64,000 bases of DNA from Pleurotus djamor (taxonomy: Eukaryota; Basidiomycota; Agaricomycetes; Agaricales; Pleurotaceae). The notes below the pieces were generated by a model. That model worked only from the letters and a program-made list of their open reading frames with translations, was not told the DNA's origin and made no database searches. The position numbers were made by a program, and so were the translations under genes. The DNA lies in NCBI GenBank assembly GCA_029747585.1, contig JAPEVF010000056.1:1-64000 (forward strand), in the 5' to 3' direction. How positions within the stretch are numbered: position 1 is the stretch's first letter; every line of letters starts with the position of its first letter. Positions 54,288 to 64,000 of the stretch are shown one piece after another.

Positions 54288-56126
54288 CCCCGATCATTCT
54301 ACTCTACAGATATATTCGGTCTTCTCTACGATTATAATGTTTGTTTCCTCGCTTTCATTGACATTTGTAATTGTTCTATTGCCTGCCCCGTGTACTTTCT
54401 TCTGTGCCTCCACAGGCTACACACGTTACATGTAGCTTATTATAAACTGCCCTTATATATATTCAATTGATAAATCCTTCGCCACACGCCCACAATATGG
54501 TTCAATCACTAACAGTAAGCGCTATGAATCTATTATGGGAACGTTTTGCTTCCAGGCCCGTTACTCTTATATTAAGCAGATGTCGCCATTTCATTTGGCT
54601 ATGTTTGGCGCAACGCCCCTGTCTCAGATTTTGTCGACGATTATGAAGAACTTGACGGTTTTGCTCTTTTTCACGGAAAAACGAAAGGACGCTGCTGTAC
54701 AGAGGTCAATTGAGTGACTTACACTCAAGCTGACACAGACAGACGTCGCCGTGAGCGAACATGACCTGGAGACGGGCGGTCGTCGCAACATCAGGATTCA
54801 GGGGGAAGCCAGGGGGAAACAGCGTGCCCTCTCCTGACGACCGGATCTCGCAGCCCTCGCGAATCCATTGGGAGCATTGAGCAAATGAGACCTTCTGTAA
54901 AAGCTTTGGTGATGATGCAGGTAGTCGTGTAAGCTGTCTGCTTGAGGGTGACTTCGGCCGGGGATCAGGTAGCCTCTCTAACATGTTGAATATGACCGCC
55001 ACATCTGTTTCGCAGGTATGTACCATGTGCGTAGACGGCTCCCTGGATAAATTGCGTGGCTTTCGAGTTGACTGAGATACTTTCGATAGGTTGTAATAGG
55101 TTGTACGGCGCCAGCCACGGTGATATGCTTACGCTCTCATGCCTTGCTGATGCCCTGCGAGTTAGGAATCTCCTAATGTGACGACGGCAAGACAAGGACC
55201 CGCCGACCCGGCAATGGGCCTGCCTCCGATTGAGTATAACCGAAGAAACAGGAATCGGAACGTATGGTGAAGTTTTTATTTACTCCAGGAAGCCCTCGCT
55301 GGCTTTTTCAAGGGTCAAACTCAGAAGGGTTGCCGAAGGGAGCATCAGTACGTCTAACAGGCAGAAAGGTGATGCCCTTCTTTCATTGATGATAGCCCTG
55401 CAGCCTACCTCATACTCAGAGTCACCTTGGTCTATCAACGGTGTGTCACCGGTCACCAATGCTCTTGCTACTTCAAGTTTTCGGAAGGCGGCCAAATGAT
55501 TTTTTCTGGGGAATGTGAAGCCTAACGAGCGTTCTTCGCGACTTCAACAATGATCATAGTAATATGGTTGCTGAGCCATTCTACGACGACTTGCGGTCGA
55601 CAGAAAATTTGTGCTCCAAAGAGACAGGTCTGTGGGTAAATCCGTGCGCCAGATGACCGCTTTAAACTTTTCGATTGTTATCCAACGTGAAAAATCAAAG
55701 CAGTAACATCGTCGTTGTTATTCGAGTTGCATTGCGATATTTCGTTTCTACTGGAAGGAAGCCGGAGCGTAGCGAGGCNCCATCTTGTTGTCATAAATAT
55801 TGTGCACTGAGAGATCGAGCGGAGGTAAACTTTCCGAGCACGACCATCACAACGCCCAAAATACTTATTCCGTGCGAATCACCTCCCATGATGACAAAGT
55901 ATCTTTACCCACTTCTTCTGTTGTTACCGTTTCACTCGAATCAACAGAACATATGGCATCAGTAAATCTCAAACTCATCATCGTGATGAAGTTCATGGTG
56001 AATTATTACGCTGGAGTTGAAATGTGGATGTTGGCTGATCATCATTCGTGTCTACGCTACAGTATTAAAGTTATGACTATCAATTATACCGGGGAATCCA
56101 AGTCCGAGGTCGAAACGAGCGGAAGT
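54288..56126. other. gene-poor stretch
   Basis: About 1.8 kb. Minus-strand readings at 54.7-55.0 and 55.28-55.5 kb (for example VARALVTGDTPLIDQGDSEY) look like gene fragments, but no family is recognised and no start or full exon chain can be built. The part after 55.5 kb is AT-richer and shows nothing. Confidence 0.45.
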
Positions 56127-56944
56127 CTATGAGGTAGACTTTGCTGTTGGTGTGCGAGCGAATCGGTTATCCACCATGACGGAAGATGGAGCCGTCGGGA
56201 TCTGCTTCAGTTCTCTAAGTCGCTTGACGACACCCCGAGTTTGGAGAAGCCCGATCGTCTTCAATGGGCGCGTCCATCCCTTCGGCAGCATTTCCATCCC
56301 AAACCACTCTTCTATACGTTCCGACGGCACTCGTCCGTTGTTGTCTTGGAAGATCAGCCATGCCATGACGGACTCGGCGCAAGCAATTTCTTCATGGGTG
56401 CCGGTTAAAGGTCGGGGCAGGAGTGTTTCACGGTCGTGTCGGGCTCTGGCAAAGTCTGCCAAAACCAGACCGGAATTCGATGCACCATATGACGCCAATT
56501 TGCGGACAAGGGAGTCATCGACGGAGATGGGCGCTATTGTATCACCATCTTTCGCGTCTACGTGTACAAGAGACGCGTCGTGTTCGATCTTGTTGTGGGC
56601 TGCGAGCGCGTCCAGATCGAGTACTCTGCGGAACCCCTTCCAATGCCCGCAAAGTATCAACCCTGCAACAGCGAGAAGTGCCGCCAAGGGTATGGAGAGG
56701 TTGTACACCTCCCTCATCGCGTTGACGAGGGCGAAAAGGCCGATATCGTGACCGTCGCGTGGGCTAATAAGGACAGGAGAATGGTCAGCCGTTGTTTAGG
56801 GGCTCTCGGAAGGATGGAAGAAGCGACGTACATATACCCGTGATTGGCCATCGCGTTGAGCCCTGGGCAGGGTGATCGCTTGTAGCCCGGCTTCGGGGGC
56901 GAGTAGGTGTGATCGGAGGATTCTATCTTCGAGGAGGAGAGCAT
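56127..56944 (-). CDS. short heme-thiolate peroxygenase, no signal peptide (249 aa)
   Basis: Unspecific peroxygenase/chloroperoxidase family (peroxidase family 2): a heme-thiolate enzyme that uses hydrogen peroxide to oxygenate organic substrates. Exons 56944-56832 and 56763-56127 join to 249 residues. RSPCPGLNAMANHGYIPRDG carries the proximal heme-ligand Cys in Pro-Cys-Pro; NKIEHDASLVHVD carries the Glu-His-Asp motif of the short (group I) enzymes; ACAESVMAWLIFQDNNGRVP supplies a candidate distal acid-base Glu. So the key residues appear present. Family members are usually secreted, but this product begins MLSSSKIESSDHTYSPPKPG with no hydrophobic leader. A hydrophobic stretch (SIPLAALLAVAGLILCG) lies inside the domain. 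An unseen upstream exon could supply a leader. Confidence 0.88.
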
Positions 56945-58267
56945 CGTGAATAAGATACGACTTCTAAGGGGAGTTCGAGGGGGGAGGGGAGGTTGGTTAC
57001 TTAGCTTTCTCTGTAGCAATGAAGCTGCAACTTATATTCCCTTCCCAAAGGACCTTTTCCTTTTCCAGAATCACTTGAGGCGAGCAGGGCCGGGAGATCA
57101 CCGCTTCCTTCTTGGTAGGGATGGAGATCAAGTTGATTGGGAAAGGAGTTAAGGTCAAGGGGTTTGAGTCAGACAAGACGTTAATTAGTTAGGCCAGTCC
57201 GAGAAGCTGTTTCCCAGTGTTGTCAACCTCGACACCGACATCTGCACTTTGGCCGTGGCGCATCGTGGATTGCATTTGTTAGATGATGCATAGTAGCAGA
57301 TCTCTCTCAGGCTGTGGTTGCCAGGCACCGAACAACTTACTGAGCGAGCGATATCGCTTGGGTATCCTTCTGAACAGTGAAGCAATGATACGTAGCACCG
57401 CTATGTTTCGCGGAGTGTTTAGCTGATTGCGCGCTGTGCACCATCCGTTTCGGGGAGAGATAAGATCGTAAGATGGAAGAATCCTGATACGTACTACTTG
57501 ACAACATATGAGCCGTACGTTTCCGTTTGGATTAAATCCCGCAACAAAGGCGTTCGGGAGGGCGGAGACTTGGCATATGTGTATTAGTGACTCGCCTTCG
57601 AGTTGGTCATCCAAGTGAGATGATAAATATATCGGGTATGATACTTAGGGAAGACTGACCATAAACAGAGTCGTGCTCCACGGAGCAACTTGAGTCAAGT
57701 TGACTCGTCACTCAAGTCCATAGGTTTGTAACCGAGAAAGTACTGGTACAGTAGGCATATGGAGCCTCGGAAGAGGCGTCGGTAGTCCCACTTTCGGGAA
57801 ACGCTGAACAGCTCGTCTGCCATCACTATGGAAGGCGCACGGAAATGTTGCTACTTGGAGAGTTCTGCGTTTCGTATCGGGTTTGGAAGCGCACTTGGCT
57901 CCAAGTCTATTCAATACAGCTCCTCTGCCTTGGAGAAATATGTTGACTGCAGCCCACTAAAATGCAATGAGCCTTGTTCGGAATGGGGAGAAGATCAACA
58001 GATTCAACAGACCGGGAGGGATACCTCACTCGGGATGTATATTCAGGCTGTAGATATTATATATCGGAATTGTGTCCAACATTTTCGTTCTGAAGAGCAT
58101 GAAGCAGTGGAGAAGTAAGTAGCTTTGGAAAAGTTTGAAGCCCCTATCGAGTTCACCGCACGTGGAGACTCAGCATTGTAGTCTCCGTGATCGCCCCTTC
58201 GTTCCCACTTTTTTCTTCGTTCCGCGACCACTCAACGTTCAACTTCGAGCAGTTTCTTCCGAGCAAA
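56945..58267. other. gene-poor stretch
   Basis: Minus strand 57.5-57.6 kb reads LEGESLIHICQVSALPNAFV, then AGFNPNGNVRLICCQ, a protein-like fragment without a start or a family. A plus-strand frame from an ATG at 57828 (96 codons) is unrecognised. Neither is firm enough to call a gene. Confidence 0.4.
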
Positions 58268-59262
58268 ATGTTTTCAGCACGCTTCCAATCATTCGCAAAA
58301 GCTTTCTCGCAATCTGCATGCCGCTCGCTTTCAACACAGTCAGCGCGCTCCGCGTCACTCCAATTTTCACGGTTCGCGTCGAAGCCAGTTTCCGTTTTCT
58401 CTGTTCCGGCTCGGGGTTTCTTGACTTCGTCAGTTGCACGGGATGATTCCCGAAATTATGCACGGAGACAGCCATCAGAGCCGAGCGAACCGTCGGATAC
58501 CTTGTTCATCGCGAACTTGCCGTTCATTGCCGAGGAAGACGATGTACGGTTGGCGTTTGAGAAGTATGGACCGATTGAACAGGTCCGTGTCAGTAAGTCA
58601 CTCTAACTGCTCTGAAAAATGTGCCGTAGTAACCAGTTCGTTCTTGTTCTTTCTTAACCTGTTAGGTGTCGGACATGACGGACGGAGCAAAGGTTCCGCG
58701 TTGATTACTTTTGGCTCGAACGAAGCGGCTTCAAGTGCCATGGAGGCATCTAATGAGTCACCCATTTACATTTTCGACCGACCAACACGCGTGGAATTCG
58801 CGCGTAGTCGACCTGGACGAGCTCCAGCCCCTCCATCGGAGAGGCTCTACGTCCGTGACTGGCAAGGAGGCGAAAACGAACTCCGGGCTATCTTTGGAGA
58901 TTTTGAAGACTCCATTGACCACATTTACTTCGGTACGCAGTGAACCCATGGGCGCATACTTCTCCATCGATACTGACTATTTATCTCTTACCCCCTCCCC
59001 TCTTTGGAATCTAGCCAAGGACAAAGAAACTGGGGGAAGGTCGGGCAATGTGTTCGTCAATTTCACGTCCACAGAGGCTGCGACAGAGGCCCTTGAATCA
59101 GTCGTTGGAAGCTCTACTCCAGATGGTCAGCCTCTGATGGTCTTTTTCGCTCGCCCGCGAACACAACGAGGAGACGGTGGCGACAGGGATCACAGGCCTC
59201 AACGGAGGCAAGGAGGTGGAGGAGGCCGTGGCCAACGCAGATCATATTCAAGGTATGATTGA
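58268..59262 (+). CDS. two-RRM RNA-binding protein, probably mitochondrial (279 aa)
   Basis: Exons 58268-58592, 58666-58932 and 59015-59262 join in frame to 279 residues. The N-terminal ~65 residues are rich in Arg, Ser and Ala and lack acids (MFSARFQSFAKAFSQSACRS), a typical mitochondrial presequence. RRM1 has DTLFIANLPFIAEEDDVRLA and FEKYGPIEQVRV, then SKGSALITFGSNEAASSAM; RRM2 has ERLYVRDWQGGENELRAIFG and GNVFVNFTSTEAATEAL. RNP1 and RNP2 positions are recognisable but RNP1 of RRM1 is weak (KGSALITF). The tail is an RGG-like Gly/Arg/Gln region ending RSYSRYD. A role in mitochondrial RNA handling is inferred from the presequence and domains. Confidence 0.88.
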
Positions 59263-59385
59263 TCACAAAGGGGTATTATTTCGGTGATAGAACCGGAAGT
59301 CTACGTCACACCTTCCACAAAAGCATGTCTACCTTAGTCTCTAGTCATTCATGGCTGCGAGGTAGCTCTGATATCATTTGCGTAT

Positions 59386-60444
59386 TTAAGTAATGGTCAT
59401 AATGGTTAGAGGACAATAATTGAATGCACGAACCTCTCGCTCTTCCAGAAACTGAAGATATGTTAGCGCGATGGCTATCCAGAAACCTGTGTCAATGCCA
59501 AGTGCGCGACTTTCTTCGATATCGAGTTCCAAGAGACCCGTTATTGAACCGACAGTGAGAACCGGTGTATGGTCATGAAAGGTGAGCAACGGAGAGGTAA
59601 CCAAGCTGTCCATCGTCAGAGCAGAGGATGGAAGGGCGGGCGTGGCTGTGGGTAGTTTGCGACTTTGTTCTGACTCACTCGCGTACGGCGGGGGCGGTGA
59701 TAGAGGGAGACCCTTCGAAGAAAGCGTACGCGCCAACGTGAACGAATTCGAATGATGCGGTGAATGATGTTTGAGAAACGAAAAGGCCCTGGAGATGAAG
59801 GAACGCGGTTGACTCTCCACAACCGATGGGGCTGAACTAAGCGGTGCTAAGATGAAATCAGTGATTTGCGTCAGCGGGGGCTTGGCTTTCGACGACAGTT
59901 TGGATGTCGCCTGATGCAAAGAGTCGATGTTGATGTCTGATATGTCGCCCGTGGGAGAAGGAGGGTCTATCGTGACAACGACTGGGGGCGGTGTGGGAGG
60001 GTAAGAATGGATGCTGGCGGCATCTGTTGAGGCTCTGGGCATCGTCAAATTCATTGTTGATTGGATAGCATTCGTTCTTGAGCTGAATTTCAAGGCGCCT
60101 TCGAGGTGGTGCGGTGTGTCGGGCAGTACGGGCGTGATAGGTATGAATACGCCTGGAGGGAACGTCGGAGAACGGACGCGTATGTACCAGCCCCGTTTCG
60201 GACGGTGAATTGTCCAGCAGATTGTCGAAGTAGGATTATGCTGGAATATGGAATGAGCACGCGGGTTGCAGTATTTCCATTTCACAGTTGCCTTACCACA
60301 ATATGCTCCACGATTTCTTCATCGCTTAGAAACCTTTCCTTCAATTAGCTATTCAACAAAATAGCCTAGGGCAGGGCATGGATCATAATGCACCTTGAAC
60401 CATATGACCTGGTCTGAGCCTTCTGCAGAAACATTGATTCTCAT
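59386..60444 (-). CDS. conserved Agaricomycete protein of unknown function (318 aa)
   Basis: Exon 1 (60444-60394) reads MRINVSAEGSDQVIWFK and splices to ATVKWKYCNPRAHSIFQHNP (exon 60291-59386). The N-terminal ~70 residues, with TICWTIHRPKRGWYIRVRSP and TFPPGVFIPITPV, look well conserved, rich in Trp, Tyr and Pro, and may form a small beta domain. The middle is Ser/Pro-rich and probably disordered. The C-terminus (LLELDIEESRALGIDTGFWI, then AIALTYLQFLEEREVRAFNY) is helical. I recognise the shape from other mushroom genomes but know no function. The first intron acceptor is inferred from frame and from the continuity of the conserved block. Confidence 0.7.
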
Positions 60445-60765
60445 GTCCTGTAGAACATCAGAGCTGTGAAGTCATAAATTTCCATCAGTTCGGGTCGTCC
60501 AGTATGAATTCAACAGCTAGCGTACCTTTGTACGGTAAACTTGGCGACGGCCCTCGTAGGCGGTATATGGATTGGAAGCACCGATGCTGCCTGCATGATA
60601 GGAGACCAAGTCCTGACAATTCCTGGAATGGATTTCTAAGCCCAGTTGTATGTAGAATGGATGTCTCTTGTACAGTGTACATGTAGAGAATGAAGACAAT
60701 TGTAGAGCCGCGGTCTCAACCACGAGATGGTGGTTTGAGGCGAAGTTGTGCGCTTAACCAGCGCC
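60445..60765. other. divergent intergenic region
   Basis: It separates the starts of two divergent genes and should hold both promoters. Nothing else seen. Confidence 0.5.
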
Positions 60766-63260
60766 ATGCCTCCTGGTCCCGCCTTCAATGTCCTCTGTGT
60801 CGTATCTGCTTTTACAAACGTTCTATCTCATGCTGCGAGAATCAGGGCAGCCCAAATAGCTCAACAGAATGCCTCTGTGACCCTGGTTAGAACTACCAAG
60901 GACCATGGTCATCCTCCAGGTATTCAACGGCACACTCCGAACGTCCATGAACAGAGAAATATACCCATGTTATCTGAAGATGACACCGAAATGTCAACAA
61001 AAANGTGGCTCGGAGGCTGAGCTCAAGCCCCCATTGGAGGTGAGTGACCGCTTTGTTCAGTGTTCGTCCCGGGTTTTCTGACGGTCTTAGGTTGGTTTTA
61101 GACAGGGAATTTGCGGCTAGACCACATACAAACAAGTCAGGTCAACGCGTTACATTTTGAACCGTCGGATGACGCGTTAATCACGTCTTTGACGAGTCCC
61201 GCGAAGGGGGTGAGTCGTGATCTTACGCTGGTATGCTTCAAGGCTTCATAGAACGGATAGGAACCTGCGCCGCGAGAAGAATCACAGAAACCATCTTCGC
61301 CTGAATTGCAAGACCTGATATATCAGAAAATATATAATAATCCTTCGCCAGATACGCCAATACGGCAAGAGTCAACTTCCCATGACAATGCGCTTTCATC
61401 CGAAGCCGANGTGGTTGCGCCGACGCGAACTTTACGCGCCTCTCGTGTACCTTCATCTCGCATCGGTCGTCTGTTTCACTATGGAGGTGAGGTCTGTACN
61501 AATAACTCTGCGTGGACGCACTTGTTCACACTTTCTAGGCCTGGCTGCATCGTTAGGCTANGGGGCTGCATCNGAGATGATACANCGNAGCACTGGCCTN
61601 TCTTCACAGTCTTCTTCCCCCGTAATGATGACCGAAGCCAATATCCACCGGCTAGTATCTAAATTGCTGAAGATGCGCGGCGCCGCATTGAAACTTGGCC
61701 AGTTTATGAGCATTCAAGGTATTTCAACTCACCGTGGTTGGAAAGCCTATTGTTGCAAGCTGAACTTGGTTCCAGACACGCACGTTTTACCACCTGCCGT
61801 AGACAAGATATTCCGCATGGTCCAAGATAGCGCGCATTACATGCCCGACTGGCAAATGGAGGTCAGTTCCCAAAAANGGTTCATGCCTCGCTACCTAACC
61901 TACCTCTCCATCAGCAAGTGCTATCCACTTCACTAGGCGAGGACTGGATGTCCCACTTCGATTCGTTCGATCGGATACCCTTCGCCGCAGCGTCGATCGG
62001 ACAAGTCCACAAAGCCGTTCTCTCGGCGTCGCATTCGCCCACAGGTCGACCGGAAGAGGTTGCTGTGAAAGTGCAGTTTCCTAATATTGTNGACTCTATC
62101 GAGAGTGATATTGGGTATATAAAGCTGCTGTTGACGGCGGGGAGTCTGTTGCCCAAGGGGCTCTTCCTTGANCGGACTATCCATGTACGCCAACTGCTTC
62201 CCCTTGTGATATAATTCCTGACTGGGTCCTAGGTGATGAAGGAGGAACTAAGAGACGAATGTGATTATACCCGAGAGGCGTCCTTCCTTCGTCGCTTTGG
62301 GTCTCCTGAGTTCCTTGGAAATGACGCGAGATTTAAGGTCCCATGGGTGTGGGACGGGAGTACAAGCCAGGTTCTCGTTATGGAACGCGTTTACGGCGTA
62401 AACNTCGGAGAGATCACCCATCAGAATGTGGTGGATAGTCTNTCGCAGTCGGAAAGAAACGCTGTGAGTGAGATCAAAGTTNCTACACATATATCTGAAC
62501 TCTGACCTTGGTCCCTTCAGATAGCTAGCAGCATCCTTCAGCTCTGTCTCCGTGAACTCTTTGACTTCAGACTGATGCAGACTGATCCCAACTGGACGAA
62601 TTTCCTCTGGAATGCAAAGACACGGCAGGTTGGTGATGCCTTCCACTTTGTACTCAACCCAGTCTTCAATTGCCCCCCAAACAGATCGAGTTGGTCGACT
62701 TTGGTGCTACTCGAGAGTACACCAANGAGTTCATGGACAACTGGCTACACCTCCTGCAATCCGCTATATCAGAGGACCGCAATGCCTGTATAGAATGGAG
62801 CATCAAGTTGGGGTACCTTACCGGTGAAGAAAACGACGCACGTTCACCCTGTTCCATCACTCTGTTCCCCAAGCTCATGTATTACTTCCTTAGCTCATGC
62901 TCGACTCACATGTCAGATCTATGACACTCCTCGCAGCGCCATTCCGACCATCGACCGCCCAACCTTTCGCCTTCGGTCCTGGATCAGCTTGGACGGAGAT
63001 AACAGCCAACATACGCGCTGAGATTCCGGTGATGCTGCAGCATCGCTTGACCCCGCCGCCGCGCGAGACNTACAGCCTCAACAGGTCGGTTACATCTTGT
63101 TTTATNATGAATTTGTTGCTGATGCCGCGTTCTTACCGTTATTGATAGAAAATTAAGCGGGTCCTTCCTCCTTGCGGCACGTCTGGGAGCTCAATTTGAT
63201 ACGCGCGCTTTGTGGGAAGACGTTGTCAAGAACTACCAATTCACCCCGCCCACACAATGA
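60766..63260 (+). CDS. COQ8: COQ8/ABC1-family atypical kinase
   Basis: Mitochondrial UbiB/ADCK-type atypical kinase/ATPase needed for ubiquinone biosynthesis. The likely start [20 protein letters not shown] opens a hydrophobic, helical N-terminus. Family motifs come in order: SLGYGAA-like (with N bases), [15 protein letters not shown] (the KxGQ motif), [20 protein letters not shown] (Ala-rich loop), [11 protein letters not shown] (ATP-binding Lys), [45 protein letters not shown] and [12 protein letters not shown]. The end is [18 protein letters not shown]. About ten introns. One N at about 61004 shifts the frame: without it the exon would read on to an acidic segment ending at a good GTGAGT donor, so the N is probably an extra base in the assembly. 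Confidence 0.92.
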
Positions 63261-63456
63261 ACTTTTGAAACGTTGAGACACAAGACAACAACAACCCATT
63301 AGGTAGATTAACCAAAAGATATGTTAGGACACGCGTCTAGGCTCTAATTTTACGAAAGAACACCACTCTAGAAGCATACACTAACACTGAAATGAGCATG
63401 TAGATGATTGCCATGTCCGAAGTCATAAACCGGCGTCAGAGAACGGGGTGTGTACC
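63261..63456. other. convergent intergenic region
   Basis: It lies between the 3' ends of COQ8 and the methyltransferase. No gene seen. Confidence 0.5.
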
Positions 63457-64000
63457 TCAATCCTTCTTCTCAGCCCGCTTGGCATAGATCATGTCGGTGA
63501 AAGGACTACAGGAGCGCGTCAGTAACGGCACCCTGCGATAACAAACGGCAAGCACGTACCCTTCAAATCTCAGGGCGATGATGTAACCGATGTAGACGTA
63601 GAGAGTGATGAGAAGGCCGGCGGGGCGTTCAAACCTAAGCATAGAGCAATGAGACCCGAACACAGGAAGGTGATGAAGAGAAATAGGCTGACCATAAAGC
63701 AGTAGCCGCGAAACTGAGGGTACTTCCAACATACATAGGGTCACGAAGAACGTTGAAGGGAAATCTTCACATGTTCGTTAGCCGAATCGCGCGTGTCCCA
63801 GAAAAGGACGGTACTCACCCCTCAACACGGTGGTCCATCAAGATACCAAAGTAGTCTCCGAGGAACGTCCCCGTGATGCCCAAAGACCACGTTGAAGTGA
63901 TCACGAAAAGTTGGCCAAGTCCGAACATAATCGCTGGGACCAGGGTAGCGTAACGTTCTGGCAAAATGGCCATTTTGGGTTGCTCTTCCAACGCCTTATG
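63457..64000 (-). CDS. OPI3: phospholipid N-methyltransferase (OPI3/PEMT), 3' part
   Basis: ER membrane enzyme that methylates phosphatidyl-N-methylethanolamine towards phosphatidylcholine. Only the last exons lie in the window; the gene runs off the right edge. Exons 64000-63819, 63764-63693, 63634-63560 and 63505-63457 join in frame. The reading includes LGQLFVITSTWSLGITGTFL with GDYFGILMD next, FPFNVLRDPMYVGSTLSFAA (the NPMY-like SAM site is RDPMY here), LLITLYVYIGYIIALRFEG and PFTDMIYAKRAEKKD at the C-terminus, which matches the family end. Hydrophobic segments agree with the multi-pass topology. Confidence 0.9.

Overview
The window is nuclear DNA of a filamentous basidiomycete, most likely an Agaricomycete. 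Genes are cut by many ~50-70 bp GT-AG introns, and many products are typical of mushrooms: several HET-domain proteins, a short heme-thiolate peroxygenase, an F-box protein and Agaricomycete-only proteins of unknown function. Scattered single N bases, and N-rich patches near 25.2, 30.9-31.2 and 49.05 kb, point to a draft assembly. No rRNA, tRNA, CRISPR array or intact transposon was recognised.

Left third (1-25.2 kb) is accessory in character. It holds a faint aspartic-protease relic, an F-box gene, an Agaricomycete orphan gene, and three paralogous HET genes in the same orientation: one truncated, one with a frame break, one intact. Between them lie 2-4 kb gene-poor blocks that end in the same short motif (four copies). 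At two loci this motif sits 150-200 bp from the 3' end of a HET gene, so block and HET gene may have duplicated together. An AT-rich, repeat-bearing desert (22.7-25.2 kb) follows and abuts the 5' end of a GPI-anchor gene.

Middle (25.2-39.4 kb) is mostly housekeeping: GPI ethanolamine phosphate transferase 1 (PIGN/MCD4), a mitochondrial 2-oxodicarboxylate carrier and SRP9. It ends in a very large minus-strand gene that joins a ZNFX1-like SF1 helicase, an NFX1-type zinc finger, three CbxX-type AAA+ ATPase domains and a coiled coil, closing with a Cys/Trp/Gly motif.

The most unusual region is 40.4-46.5 kb. Four near-identical genes for a ~52-residue secreted peptide (signal peptide, Lys-rich stretch, then an acidic Pro-Val repeat) lie in two inverted arms, A-B...B'-A', around one gene of unknown function with nuclear-localisation-like motifs. 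Each peptide gene has its own TATA box, a 5'UTR intron and a conserved intron across the stop codon. A fifth, frameshifted copy lies at 52.3 kb. This palindromic peptide cluster is the best candidate for an undescribed system.

Right third (46.5-64 kb): an OTU-type deubiquitinase, a large fourth HET protein, a conserved fungal protein of unknown function, a short unspecific peroxygenase without a signal peptide, a two-RRM RNA-binding protein, another fungal orphan, a COQ8/ABC1 atypical kinase and, at the edge, the 3' part of a phospholipid N-methyltransferase (OPI3-like). Exon boundaries were inferred by eye from splice signals and frame.
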